A DNA stretch of 64,000 nt from Chryseobacterium sp. (GTDB taxonomy: Bacteria > Bacteroidota > Bacteroidia > Flavobacteriales > Weeksellaceae): assembly GCA_031277615.1 (NCBI GenBank), contig JAITMC010000002.1:124001-188000 (forward strand). The letters run 5' to 3'. The position numbers were made by a program, and so were the translations under genes. The notes beneath the pieces were generated by a model that saw only the letters and a list, made by a program, of their open reading frames with translations, was not told the origin of the DNA and did not search any database. Positions 1-8,799 of the stretch are shown here, piece by piece (the first letter of the stretch is position 1; each line of letters opens with the position of its first letter).

Positions 1-220
1 TAACCTTATTACTTGCCCCAAATCCTCCAGCAACGATACTCAGTTTAGAAGGAATGAATGACATACCCGCCGGGTTAAAGAATGCCACACTTGCATCTTC
101 GGCATGAGCACTAGTATGTGCCATGGCCAATTGTTTCACCCCCTGCAGAGAAACCCTGAAGCCTCCCGCATAAGCTAAAACCCCCGCCAATAAAGCAGTT
201 GATACTAATATTTTTTTCAT
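1..220 (-). CDS. OmpP1/FadL-family outer membrane transport protein (N-terminal part only)
   Basis: Reading leftward from an ATG at 220-218, the frame stays open to the window edge (73 residues visible), so the gene is cut by the window. It begins with a Sec signal peptide (MKKILVSTALLAGVLAYAGG). The mature N-terminus then has the family pattern GGFRVSLQGVKQLAMAHTS, followed by EDASVAFFNPAGM. In FadL/TodX porins this N-terminal hatch region plugs a beta-barrel that takes up hydrophobic compounds. The substrate cannot be told from this fragment. The TATATTTG box at 240-247 (minus strand) is a plausible promoter. The family call is firm because of the FNPAGM hatch motif; specificity is unknown. 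Confidence 0.85.
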   Translation of the reverse strand, partial: MKKILVSTALLAGVLAYAGGFRVSLQGVKQLAMAHTSAHAEDASVAFFNPAGMSFIPSKLSIVAGGFGASNKV

Positions 221-239
221 AGACTATTATTATATAACC

Positions 240-247
240 CAAATATA
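240..247 (-). promoter_or_regulatory. -7 box of the FadL-like gene
   Basis: The plus strand reads CAAATATA, which is TATATTTG on the minus strand. It matches the Bacteroidota -7 consensus TAnnTTTG and lies 19 bases upstream of the ATG. No clear -33 TTTG is seen at the expected spacing. Confidence 0.45.
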
Positions 248-468
248 AAATTATTTTGAATACACTTGTTAATAATTCCCAATATTTTAAACAATATGCC
301 AAAAGAAAATTATGTTTAAAATAGCATTCTGAACATAACAATATATAAACCTATCATATTTAAAGACTTAACAGCACATATATTAATTTAAGACTTTAAC
401 GTTTAATGTTAAACAATGATGATATTGAATATTTAAGTATTTTAGAATCGCATAAAGATAAATTTACA

Positions 469-476
469 TAAATTTG
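469..476 (+). promoter_or_regulatory. -7 box for the ricT-gldH-PBP operon
   Basis: TAAATTTG is an exact TAnnTTTG match, 26 bases before the ricT ATG. The -33 region has only a weak TTTA. It probably drives ricT, gldH and the PBP gene, which overlap or nearly touch. Confidence 0.5.
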
Positions 477-502
477 CAAGATTATAAACAAATAATAGTT
501 AT

Positions 503-1894
503 ATGAGTTGTGGATGCAAAACATCCGGCGATTCTTCACATTCGTGTGGTCCTAAAAAGACAGCGAGTGGCTGTGCAAATGTAAATACCTGCGGGAATAG
601 TTATAAATTAAGTGTTTTTGACTGGCTTTCTAACATCAACAATCCTGCACCGAATAGGTGTGATTTTGTGGAGGTTAGATTTAAGAACGACAGAAAATCG
701 TTTTTTAAGAATGTAAACAATATTCCTTTACATATAGGTAGCGTAGTAACAGTAGAATCAAGCCCGGGACACGATGTAGGCGTAGTAAGCCTCACGGGAG
801 AATTAGTAAAGATTCAGATGAAAAAGAAAAAGTTTTCAGAAGAATCTGCGCTTAAAATATACAGACAGGCCAACCAGAAAGATCTTGAGGTCTGGCAGGA
901 AGCAAGAAAAAAAGAAGACGGGGTAAAGCTTGAGGCCCGGAAGATCGCACAGCGGATCGGCCTTGAGATGAAAGTTACCGACGTTGAATATCAGGGTGAT
1001 GCTTCAAAGATCACGTTTTATTACACCGCGGACAACCGTGTGGATTTCAGACAGCTGATTAAGGATTATGCGGGCGCTTTCAGAACGAAGATCGACATGA
1101 AGCAGATCGGGTTCAGACAGGAAGCGGCAAAAGTCGGAGGTATAGGATCATGCGGAAGAGAGCTCTGCTGTTCTACATGGCTTACGGATTTCAGGTCTGT
1201 AAACACCAATGTGGCAAGATATCAGCAGCTTAGTATCAATCCCCAGAAATTGGCAGGACAATGTGGTAAGCTTAAATGCTGTCTTAATTATGAGCTGGAC
1301 AGCTACCTTGACGCGTTAAGCCACTTTCCTTCTTCTTCAACAACCCTGGATACTGAAAAAGGAAGAGCTTTCTGTATCAAAATAGATGTTTTCAAAAAGA
1401 AAATGTGGTTTGCTTACGTAGAAAATTCTATGGCATGGTATGATTTTGATATCGACCTTGTCAAAAAACTGATTTCTAAAAATAAGAGAGGCGAAAAGAC
1501 ACTTCCTCTGGAAGATCTGAAGCAGCCTGATACTCCAATGCAAAGCATTGACCTGATTCAGGAAAACAATGTAGACCGGTTCGAAAAGAAAAACAGAGGC
1601 AATAGAAACCGAAACAATCAGAACAAGCCTAATAACAACCAGCAAGGTCAGGGACAGGGACAAAAAAGAAACAGACCGGACAAACAGGAAAGGCCGGAAC
1701 GTTCTGAAAGATCTGAAAATCCGAATGCCCAGTCAGGAAACCAACAGAGACAGCAAAAGCCTCATCCGCAGCAGAAAGCACCTGTAGAAAGGGCTGAAGC
1801 AAGTGCTGATGGTGAAAAGAAACCTCAAAACAACAACCCGAACAAGAAAAAGTTCAAAAAGAAATATCCTCCAAAAAAAGATAATAATGCGTAA
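503..1894 (+). CDS. ricT: RicT/YaaT-type PSP1 domain protein
   Basis: This 463-residue protein has a PSP1-type core (about residues 55-330) with the paired cysteine motifs GSCGRELCCSTWL and QCGKLKCCLNYELD. In Bacillus RicT such cysteines belong to an Fe-S-containing complex with RicA and RicF that affects RNA processing and development. Two features are lineage-specific: a short Cys-rich N-terminus (MSCGCKTSG..CGPKK..GCANVNTCG), and a long low-complexity tail from about residue 365 rich in Asn, Gln, Lys, Arg and Pro, which suggests a disordered RNA- or partner-binding tail. The end of the gene overlaps gldH by 8 bases, so the two are translationally linked. RicA/RicF partners are not visible here, and the role in Bacteroidota is inferred only. 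Confidence 0.88.
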   Translation: MSCGCKTSGDSSHSCGPKKTASGCANVNTCGNSYKLSVFDWLSNINNPAPNRCDFVEVRFKNDRKSFFKNVNNIPLHIGSVVTVESSPGHDVGVVSLTGELVKIQMKKKKFSEESALKIYRQANQKDLEVWQEARKKEDGVKLEARKIAQRIGLEMKVTDVEYQGDASKITFYYTADNRVDFRQLIKDYAGAFRTKIDMKQIGFRQEAAKVGGIGSCGRELCCSTWLTDFRSVNTNVARYQQLSINPQKLAGQCGKLKCCLNYELDSYLDALSHFPSSSTTLDTEKGRAFCIKIDVFKKKMWFAYVENSMAWYDFDIDLVKKLISKNKRGEKTLPLEDLKQPDTPMQSIDLIQENNVDRFEKKNRGNRNRNNQNKPNNNQQGQGQGQKRNRPDKQERPERSERSENPNAQSGNQQRQQKPHPQQKAPVERAEASADGEKKPQNNNPNKKKFKKKYPPKKDNNA

Positions 1895-2351
1895 AATTTC
1901 AGGATTACTTCCCCTTATCCTTTTCTTTAGCTGTAATTCTTCTTCAGGAGAAGAGGTACTCATGAATTCTGTTGATAACAAATGGAATAAGAAAAGCGAG
2001 CAAAAATTTAATCTTGAAGTTACAGATCCGCAGAATCCTAAAAATATTATATTTGTCGTAAGAAATAACAACAATTATCCTTACAGTAATATAAGATTTA
2101 TTGTCAATTTCACCAATCTTCAGAATAAAAAAAAGGAAACCGATACCCTTAATTATATTCTGGCAAAACCTAACGGCGAATGGCTTGGTACAGGTTTTGG
2201 TGACACGAAGGAAGTTTTATTTCAGTATAGAACCAACTATAAATTTCCGGCCAAAGGAAAATATGAAATCGGCCTGATCCAGGCGATGCGAAACGATAAC
2301 CTGCCGGGAATAGAAGACGTTGGAGTAAAAATAGAAACGGCTAAACCGTAA
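1887..2351 (+). CDS. gldH: Gliding motility lipoprotein GldH
   Basis: A protein of about 154 residues starting at ATG 1887, which overlaps the ricT stop by 8 bases. A longer in-frame start at 1803 lies deep inside ricT and would put basic sequence before the signal, so it is rejected. The N-terminus MRKISGLLPLILFFSCNSS is a lipoprotein signal with Cys as the first mature residue. The body is the small beta-rich GldH domain (NNNNYPYSNIRFIVNF, WLGTGFGDTKEV). GldH is one of the lipoproteins required for gliding in Flavobacterium, linked to the type IX secretion and motility machinery. The order ricT-gldH-PBP is, from memory, a recurrent flavobacterial arrangement and supports the call. Confidence 0.88.
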   Translation: MRKISGLLPLILFFSCNSSSGEEVLMNSVDNKWNKKSEQKFNLEVTDPQNPKNIIFVVRNNNNYPYSNIRFIVNFTNLQNKKKETDTLNYILAKPNGEWLGTGFGDTKEVLFQYRTNYKFPAKGKYEIGLIQAMRNDNLPGIEDVGVKIETAKP

Positions 2352-2357
2352 CCATCA

Positions 2358-4736
2358 ATGGAAGACAACAAACAGAATGCAGGAAATAAGGGAAAAACGT
2401 TCCCGCTTCCTCCCAAAAAAAAGAAAGATACCTCCTGGAAAAAATGGGTTAGATTGATTTGGATTGCACTCATTGCGGTAGTTTTAGGAATTTCAGGACT
2501 TTTCTTTGCCGTTTCCCAAGGCTTTCTTGGGGAAATGCCGGATGTGAAAGAACTGGAAAACCCCGACATCTATGTCGCTTCTGAAATCATTTCATCAGAC
2601 GGAGTTACTTTAGGCAAGTTTGAAAAGGAAAAAACACAGCCTATCGTTTATAAAGACCTTCCACCGTACCTTATCTATGCTCTTCAGGCTAAAGAAGACG
2701 AACGTTTTAAAGAACATTCGGGAATTGACCTTCAGTCGATCGCCAGAGCAGTTGTATACCGGGGCGGACGAGGGGGAGGTTCTACCATTACCCAGCAGCT
2801 GGCTAAACTTCTTTTCACGGGAACAGCTTCCCAGAACAAAGTTGAAAGAGCTTTCCAGAAACTTAAAGAATGGGTTGTGGCAGTGAGCCTGGAGAAAAGA
2901 TACACCAAAGAAGAAATCGTTACTTTATATTTCAATAAATTCGATTTTCTTTTCAATGCCAATGGGGTTGAAATGGCTTCAAAGGTCTATTTTAACAAGA
3001 AGACCTCGGAACTTACCCTTCCTGAAGCCGCTACTTTTGTTGCAATGCTGGAAAATCCGAGAAAAAATAACCCTTACCGATATCCGGAAAAAGCAAAGGA
3101 AAGAAGAAATGTGGTACTGGATCAGATGCAGAAAACTGGATATATTGATCAGGCAACTTATGAAAAAGCCATCAACACTCCTGTAGAAGTGGATTTCCAT
3201 CCTATTAAAAGCATTACAGACGGATACTCTGCTTATTATAAATTCTATTTAAGAAAAGAAATCGATAAATATCTTGAGGCTCACGAAAAAGAGACCGGTA
3301 AAAAGCTGAATCTTTACAAAGACGGATTAAAGATCTATGTGACCCTTGATTCTAAAATGCAGAAGTATGCAGAAGAAGCAATCAAAGAACACTTAACAGA
3401 TCTTCAGAAAAGATTTGATGCAGAACAGAGAGGCCGAAAAGACAGACCGTTCTACTACCTGACCAGTAAGCAGGTTAACGATGTAATGATGCAGGCCGTA
3501 AGAAGAACAGGCCGTTATAAACTACTGAAAGCAGACAACATGCCTGAAGATTCCATTATTATGGAATTTAAAAAGCCGATCAAAACGTCAAGATTCACTT
3601 GGAATGGTGAAGAAGAGGTGGAGATGTCTCCATGGGATTCTATCAGATACCACAAGCAGATTGCTCAGGCAGGACTCATGTCGATGGTTCCGGGATCCGG
3701 AGAGATCAAAGCCTGGGTAGGCGGTATCGACTGGCAGCATTTCCAGTATGACCACATCAAACAAGGGAAAAGACAGGTAGGATCTACCTTTAAGCCTTTC
3801 GTATATGCAACGGCTATTATGAAGCTGGGAATGACTCCTTGTTCAACGGTTTCCAACGGAACTTACGACCACAAAGGGTGGCATGTTCCGGGAAGAGGAG
3901 GAATGCTTACGCTGAAAGATGGTCTGGCACACTCACAGAACCCGATTGCCGCACGGCTTATTGAAATGACCGGAGTGGACGCTGTAATCCAGACCGCGAG
4001 AGATCTGGGGGTTACAGAAGATATTCCAAGAAACAATACCATTGCACTGGGTTCATCAGATATCACCATCTATGAAATGCTAGGGGCTTACAGTACTTTC
4101 GCAAACTATGGAAACTACAACAAACCGGAAATGATCTGGAGGATTGAGGATGCCAACGGAAGGGTGATCAAAGAAGTAAATGTAGAACCTAAAGAAGTCA
4201 TGAATCCAATGTATGCCTACACCATGATTGAATTAATGAAAGGCGTTGCACAATACGGAACAGCTTCCGGGGAACTAGGACGAAGAGGAATCTCAAAGGC
4301 AGTTGAAATTGCAGCCAAAACAGGTACCACGCAGAATAACTCAGACGGTTGGTTTATGGGAATCACTCCAAAACTGGCTACCGGAGCCTGGGTAGGCTGG
4401 GAAGACAGAGCCACCCACTTCTACGGAACCGGTGAAGGTCAGGGTGCGAAAATGGCATTGCCAATCTGGGCTATATTTATGAAGAAGGTCTGGGCCGATA
4501 AAACTTTAGGAATCACTCCTGACGATAAGTTTACCAGACCATCTGACTGGAAAGACGGATGCTCAAACCTTAAAGGACTGGGTGAAGGATATGGAGATGA
4601 CGGAAGCCTTCAGACCATAGACGAGATCAAAAATCCGAGGCCTGCAGATCCTACTCCGAAGAACAACACCGAAAAGAAAGAGGAAAACGCCAATGAAAAC
4701 CTTCATTCATCAGATGATGTAGATTTCAATAAATAA
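2358..4736 (+). CDS. Class A penicillin-binding protein (PBP1A type)
   Basis: This 792-residue bifunctional peptidoglycan synthase starts 6 bases after gldH. It has a cytoplasmic Pro/Lys-rich N-terminus and one membrane anchor (about 34-56). The GT51 glycosyltransferase domain shows EDERFKEHSG (catalytic Glu near residue 112) and GGSTITQQLAK. The transpeptidase domain shows GSTFKPF (SxxK Ser near 476), HSQNPIA (SxN motif) and AAKTGTTQ (KTG near 653). It polymerises glycan strands and cross-links peptides on the periplasmic side. The C-terminal 60 residues are a low-complexity acidic/Lys tail. All catalytic motifs are present, and length is normal for PBP1A. Confidence 0.95.
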   Translation: MEDNKQNAGNKGKTFPLPPKKKKDTSWKKWVRLIWIALIAVVLGISGLFFAVSQGFLGEMPDVKELENPDIYVASEIISSDGVTLGKFEKEKTQPIVYKDLPPYLIYALQAKEDERFKEHSGIDLQSIARAVVYRGGRGGGSTITQQLAKLLFTGTASQNKVERAFQKLKEWVVAVSLEKRYTKEEIVTLYFNKFDFLFNANGVEMASKVYFNKKTSELTLPEAATFVAMLENPRKNNPYRYPEKAKERRNVVLDQMQKTGYIDQATYEKAINTPVEVDFHPIKSITDGYSAYYKFYLRKEIDKYLEAHEKETGKKLNLYKDGLKIYVTLDSKMQKYAEEAIKEHLTDLQKRFDAEQRGRKDRPFYYLTSKQVNDVMMQAVRRTGRYKLLKADNMPEDSIIMEFKKPIKTSRFTWNGEEEVEMSPWDSIRYHKQIAQAGLMSMVPGSGEIKAWVGGIDWQHFQYDHIKQGKRQVGSTFKPFVYATAIMKLGMTPCSTVSNGTYDHKGWHVPGRGGMLTLKDGLAHSQNPIAARLIEMTGVDAVIQTARDLGVTEDIPRNNTIALGSSDITIYEMLGAYSTFANYGNYNKPEMIWRIEDANGRVIKEVNVEPKEVMNPMYAYTMIELMKGVAQYGTASGELGRRGISKAVEIAAKTGTTQNNSDGWFMGITPKLATGAWVGWEDRATHFYGTGEGQGAKMALPIWAIFMKKVWADKTLGITPDDKFTRPSDWKDGCSNLKGLGEGYGDDGSLQTIDEIKNPRPADPTPKNNTEKKEENANENLHSSDDVDFNK

Positions 4737-4756
4737 ATTCTCTTGTAGAAATACAT

Positions 4757-4793
4757 AAGACCTTTCAATACTATGGAAGGTCTTTTCTTTTTT
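4757..4793 (+). terminator. Terminator of the ricT-gldH-PBP operon
   Basis: AAGACCTTTC pairs with GGAAGGTCTT around an 8-base loop (one mismatch), followed by TTCTTTTTT. It lies 20 bases after the PBP stop. Confidence 0.8.
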
Positions 4794-4811
4794 AATTAAT
4801 ACCTTTGATCT

Positions 4812-6359
4812 ATGAATATTGAACAGATTAAACAGCCCTTCACTGAAATATTTCCGGGAGATTTTTCCGGTAACCCCCTGCAGAGAAACACCCCGAAAGT
4901 TTTATTTGCCATGACCCAACCTGCCGGTTTTAGCCACCCACAGCTGATAGCCTTCAACCAGCCTCTGTCTGAAGAAATTGGTTTGGGAAAATATGAAGAT
5001 AAGGACCTGGGCTTTTTGGCAGGAAACAACCTTCCTGAAAATATTCAGACTTATGCCACAGCCTATGCAGGACACCAGTTTGGGAACTGGGCAGGACAGC
5101 TTGGTGACGGAAGGGCCATCCTGGCAGGAGAAATTACGAATCACCGGGGCAAGAAAACCGAGATTCAATGGAAAGGAGCCGGAGCCACTCCCTATTCCCG
5201 GCATGCAGACGGAAGAGCAGTTCTCAGATCTTCCGTAAGGGAATACCTGATGAGCGAAGCCATGTACCATTTGGGAGTTCCTACAACCAGAGCCCTGAGC
5301 CTGGCTTTTACCGGTGAAGATGTTGTCCGCGATATGATGTACAACGGCAACCCCCAACTGGAAAAAGGAGCTGTTGTAATCAGGACCGCCGAAAGCTTTC
5401 TCCGTTTTGGACACTTTGAGCTGATGTCTGCCCAGAGGGAATACAACACGCTTCAGGACCTTGCTGATTTCACGATTGATCATTACTTTCCGGAAGTTAC
5501 TTCAGAAGGTCTTCAGAAATACAAAGACTTCTTCTCTTCAGTATGTACCAGAACGGCCAATTTAATGGTTGAATGGTTCAGGGTCGGATTTGTACACGGG
5601 GTTATGAATACAGACAATATGTCTGTTCTCGGGCTGACTATTGATTACGGGCCTTACTCTATGATGGACGAATACGATCTGAATTTCACACCCAATACCA
5701 CAGACCTTCCCGGCAGAAGATATGCTTTTGGAAAACAGGGCCAGATTTCCCAGTGGAACCTGTGGCAGCTAGCCAATGCTCTTCATCCTTTAATTAAAGA
5801 TGAACAATTTTTAGAAGATACTTTAAACCATTACGGGACGTATTTCTGGGAGGCTCACGACCGAATGCTCTGCCGTAAATTCGGATTTGATGAACTAAGG
5901 AAGGATGATGAAGAGTTTTTCACCAACTGGCAGGGCCTGATGCAGGAACTCCATCTGGACTATACCTTATTTTTCAACCAGCTTGAAAGATATGTTTTGA
6001 ATAAGAATCAAAATATACAATCTCTTTTTGAAAATGTATCCTACTCGTCTTTTAGTGGAAACCAACTCAGAAAACTGGAAGATTTTATAGATCAGTATGA
6101 GAAAAGACTTGCTGCTAATCGTATATCAACTGAAGAATCATTAGCATTAATGAACACCTCAAATCCCAAATTCATTCTAAGAAATTATCTTCTTTACCAA
6201 TGTATAGAAGAAATTAACGAAGGTAAAACAGGAATGCTGGAAAAGTTGACCAAAGCCTTAGAGAATCCTTATAAAGAAATATATCCGGAATTCTCCGCTA
6301 AAAGACCGTCAACTTATGATGACACCACAGGATGCTCTACACTTTCTTGTAGTTCTTAA
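4812..6359 (+). CDS. selO: Protein adenylyltransferase SelO (YdiU)
   Basis: This 515-residue pseudokinase-fold enzyme transfers AMP from ATP to protein hydroxyl groups. The family blocks are all seen: GHQFGNWAGQLGDGRA, QWKGAGATPYSRHADGRA, LRSSVREYLMSEAM, the catalytic-loop equivalent HGVMNTDNMSVLGLT and the metal-binding IDYGPYSMMD. Eukaryotic SelO carries selenocysteine near its C-terminus; this protein ends CSTLSCSS, with Cys at that place, as in most bacteria. It is a monocistronic gene between two terminator-like regions. Its role is linked to redox stress in other bacteria; targets here are unknown. Confidence 0.94.
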   Translation: MNIEQIKQPFTEIFPGDFSGNPLQRNTPKVLFAMTQPAGFSHPQLIAFNQPLSEEIGLGKYEDKDLGFLAGNNLPENIQTYATAYAGHQFGNWAGQLGDGRAILAGEITNHRGKKTEIQWKGAGATPYSRHADGRAVLRSSVREYLMSEAMYHLGVPTTRALSLAFTGEDVVRDMMYNGNPQLEKGAVVIRTAESFLRFGHFELMSAQREYNTLQDLADFTIDHYFPEVTSEGLQKYKDFFSSVCTRTANLMVEWFRVGFVHGVMNTDNMSVLGLTIDYGPYSMMDEYDLNFTPNTTDLPGRRYAFGKQGQISQWNLWQLANALHPLIKDEQFLEDTLNHYGTYFWEAHDRMLCRKFGFDELRKDDEEFFTNWQGLMQELHLDYTLFFNQLERYVLNKNQNIQSLFENVSYSSFSGNQLRKLEDFIDQYEKRLAANRISTEESLALMNTSNPKFILRNYLLYQCIEEINEGKTGMLEKLTKALENPYKEIYPEFSAKRPSTYDDTTGCSTLSCSS

Positions 6360-6445
6360 TATCAACTCATCAATATTTGTGATATTTTATTCATTTTAAT
6401 GCACAGATTCCCAGAATTTCACTAATTTTAGAGAAAATTAATATT

Positions 6446-7402
6446 ATGAAAAGAATTCTATTTTCTCTATTGGCATTATCTTCTATTTATGGAAGTGCTC
6501 AGACTGTTTTATTAAATGAAGGATTTGAAAACTACACAGATTTTGCTATTAGTGGCTTGGGGAATTGGCAGACTCTTGATTTAGACGGTTTGACTACCTA
6601 TTATGGTGGTGGTCCGGTAATTGCAGGAGAAACAGATCCAAGCTGGGAGCCTAACTGGCCCAATGTGGGACAGCCTATGGCTTTTCAGATCTTCAATCCT
6701 TCAAATTCTAATGTCACCAATAATCTAACCGCAACAGATGCAGACGAAGAAGTAAGAAACTTCACACCACATTCAGGACAAAAATATGCAGCATCTTGGG
6801 CTGGATCACCTGCTGGCGGCATTACCGCCAACAATGATTGGCTCATTTCTCCGGCAATAACATTGGGAAGCAATTCTAATACCCTTACATTCTGGGTAAA
6901 ATCAATGTCTCAAGATTACTCTGAAAGGTATAAAGTAGGAGTATATGTTGGAAATGGAACACCAACAGCCGCTGCTAATTTTACTATAATTTCAGGTACA
7001 GCAGCAAAAATTGCCCCTTATGCCAACTGGCAGGAAGTTACTTTAAACCTTGATACTTATGCCGGACAAACTATAAAAATAGGTTTCCAATATATGTCAG
7101 CAAATCAATATATGTTTATGCTTGATGATGTAAAAGTAACCGCAAGTGGAGTACTTGCCACCAATGAAGTTTCAAAAACAAAATCCAACACTTCCCTTTA
7201 TCCTAACCCAACTAAAGGAGAAGTTCATATTAAAACTGACAAAAAGGTAAAAACAACTTCAGTTTTTGATATGACAGGCAAAATTGCTCATCAGGGAGAA
7301 TCTGGGAAAACAGATATCTCTTCACTTCCAAAAGGAACTTATCTGATGAAAATTGAATTCGAAGACGGGACATCTGCTACTGAAAAAATCATTAAGCAAT
7401 AA
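6446..7402 (+). CDS. Secreted choice-of-anchor/cleaved-adhesin protein with type IX sorting domain
   Basis: The 318-residue product has signal peptide MKRILFSLLALSSIYGSAQ. A jelly-roll module of the choice-of-anchor J / cleaved adhesin type follows (NEGFENY..., NDWLISPAITL, SNTLTFWVKSM, ending with MFMLDDVKV). The last 75 residues are a type A type IX sorting domain (SLYPNPTKGEVHIKT, FDMTGKIAHQGES, LPKGTYLMKIEFEDG, KIIKQ). It is therefore expected to cross the outer membrane by the Por system and be attached to the surface or released. It carries no catalytic domain, so it is probably a carbohydrate- or surface-binding protein. Confidence 0.88.
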   Translation: MKRILFSLLALSSIYGSAQTVLLNEGFENYTDFAISGLGNWQTLDLDGLTTYYGGGPVIAGETDPSWEPNWPNVGQPMAFQIFNPSNSNVTNNLTATDADEEVRNFTPHSGQKYAASWAGSPAGGITANNDWLISPAITLGSNSNTLTFWVKSMSQDYSERYKVGVYVGNGTPTAAANFTIISGTAAKIAPYANWQEVTLNLDTYAGQTIKIGFQYMSANQYMFMLDDVKVTASGVLATNEVSKTKSNTSLYPNPTKGEVHIKTDKKVKTTSVFDMTGKIAHQGESGKTDISSLPKGTYLMKIEFEDGTSATEKIIKQ

Positions 7403-7420
7403 CACATTCAAACAATAACT

Positions 7421-7448
7421 AAAAAACCACCAAATCCGGTGGTTTTTT
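7421..7448 (+). terminator. Terminator after the type IX cargo gene
   Basis: AAAAAACCACC and GGTGGTTTTTT form an 11-base perfect stem with a 6-base loop, ending in a T run. Confidence 0.82.
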
Positions 7449-7453
7449 TATTT

Positions 7454-7461
7454 TACTTTTG
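7454..7461 (+). promoter_or_regulatory. -7 box for the polytopic membrane protein gene
   Basis: TACTTTTG matches TAnnTTTG and lies directly after the preceding terminator. The GTG start is only 14 bases further on, so the leader must be very short. Confidence 0.5.
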
Positions 7462-7475
7462 CAAAAAATAGAATT

Positions 7476-8753
7476 GTGTCTTTCATCAAAACAAAAATCA
7501 TCCAAATAGCAAGGCTTGTATTTCCAGCCTCTTCTTCTGAGCTGGCTGTTTTCCTGTTCTTCTTTGTGTGCTATGGAATTCTGGGAACCTACATTGCCCT
7601 TCATTACAGGATTATTTTTGACAGCAGGATTCCCTGGGATGCTTATTTTAGTTTTGACAACAAAGCCATTATTATGACCGGAGGAAGCTTTGAAAGGCAT
7701 CCTCTCTCCTATTATTTTTTCAATGGGGTCAGAGAGACCGCTCTTTTCATTTCCGGAGGAAAAACAGACTCTACCTTCAGGCTTACGCTTGCATGGTTCA
7801 GCAACACCGCTATAAGCCTTTGTATGGTTCAGGTTTTTAAATACATCAGGAATATCATAGGACTTCCTTTAGCATTCAGCCTGCTGATCATTTTATTTTT
7901 TGGATTTTTCTCTACCAATATCATTCTCTCATTTACCCCGGAAAACTTTACCTATACCCTATTTCTGTTGAGTTTATACAACTATTATGCAGCAGTACAG
8001 CTTAAAAAAGATAAAAAAATATCAGGATCAGCCATGGTCGTGGCGGGAATTAGCATTGGTGGACTCACAATCACTAATCTGGTAAAAGTTTTCATTCCTG
8101 TTGCCTTTGAAAAAGATCTTTTCAGAAGCTGGAAAAAAATGGGTAATGCTGTATTCCGAGTCTCATTAACGGTGATCTGCTTTATATTTCTCTACCTTTT
8201 TAGAATTGATTTCAAATATGAGAATATCTTCTCAAAGACCAACCAGCAGTATGAAAAGTTCTCCAATGTAGAATCCATTCCGGATTGGGACATGATTCTT
8301 TCTTACTTTTTCGGGGGAAATATCCTGTTCCCGAGCTTCATGATTTCGGATAAACATAATATGAAAGGATTTCATTTTAAAGGACTTTTGATGGAACCTT
8401 ACTCATCCGTATTTCCTTATGTTTTTATCGTGATATTTTTAGCATTGATTTGTTGGAGTTATCTTAAAAATTTCAGGAATAAGCTGGTCCAGATTATGGC
8501 TATTTCATTTCTGGTCGACATCACCATTCACTGCCTGATGAGATTCGGACTCCACACTTCCTACATCTACGGCGGACATTTTGTTTTCGTATATCCGCTA
8601 CTCTTGGCCTGGCTTTTTTTCGCCTTCAGAGAACAACCTAAAACGCTTACATTTTTGACACTCACAACAGGAATATTATTCACTTTCCTGGCTGTTAATA
8701 ATACGATCAGAATGTCAGAATTCTTCTGGTTTCTGAACACTTATTACCAATAA
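7476..8753 (+). CDS. Polytopic membrane protein, glycosyltransferase-C-like topology
   Basis: A 425-residue protein with about ten hydrophobic segments. After the first segment there is a large extracytoplasmic loop with acidic/aromatic content (FDSRIPWDAYFSFDN, SFERHPLSYYFFNGV). This layout is common in GT-C type lipid-linked sugar transferases and related polymerase proteins, but no signature motif proves enzymatic activity. The start is GTG at 7476; the next in-frame ATG (codon for Met-65) would remove the first membrane segment, so GTG is preferred. It is a single gene between two terminators. Function is unknown. Confidence 0.7.
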   Translation: MSFIKTKIIQIARLVFPASSSELAVFLFFFVCYGILGTYIALHYRIIFDSRIPWDAYFSFDNKAIIMTGGSFERHPLSYYFFNGVRETALFISGGKTDSTFRLTLAWFSNTAISLCMVQVFKYIRNIIGLPLAFSLLIILFFGFFSTNIILSFTPENFTYTLFLLSLYNYYAAVQLKKDKKISGSAMVVAGISIGGLTITNLVKVFIPVAFEKDLFRSWKKMGNAVFRVSLTVICFIFLYLFRIDFKYENIFSKTNQQYEKFSNVESIPDWDMILSYFFGGNILFPSFMISDKHNMKGFHFKGLLMEPYSSVFPYVFIVIFLALICWSYLKNFRNKLVQIMAISFLVDITIHCLMRFGLHTSYIYGGHFVFVYPLLLAWLFFAFREQPKTLTFLTLTTGILFTFLAVNNTIRMSEFFWFLNTYYQ

Positions 8754-8754
8754 A

Positions 8755-8779
8755 AAACTCCGGAAAAATTCCGGAGTTT
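8755..8779. terminator. Bidirectional terminator between convergent genes
   Basis: AAACTCCGGAA and TTCCGGAGTTT form an 11-base perfect stem with an AAA loop and A/T tracts on both sides. It separates the plus-strand membrane protein gene from the minus-strand SPOR gene. Confidence 0.8.
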
Positions 8780-8799
8780 ATATTTTCTATGAAAATCGG

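Noticed and set aside
401-414. Perfect palindrome GTTTAA-TG-TTAAAC upstream of ricT
   Set aside because: It is short and in very AT-rich DNA, with no second copy or known operator match, so it is not worth a site call.
4902-5483. 193-codon minus-strand frame
   Set aside because: It is antisense to selO, whose family motifs run through the whole region.
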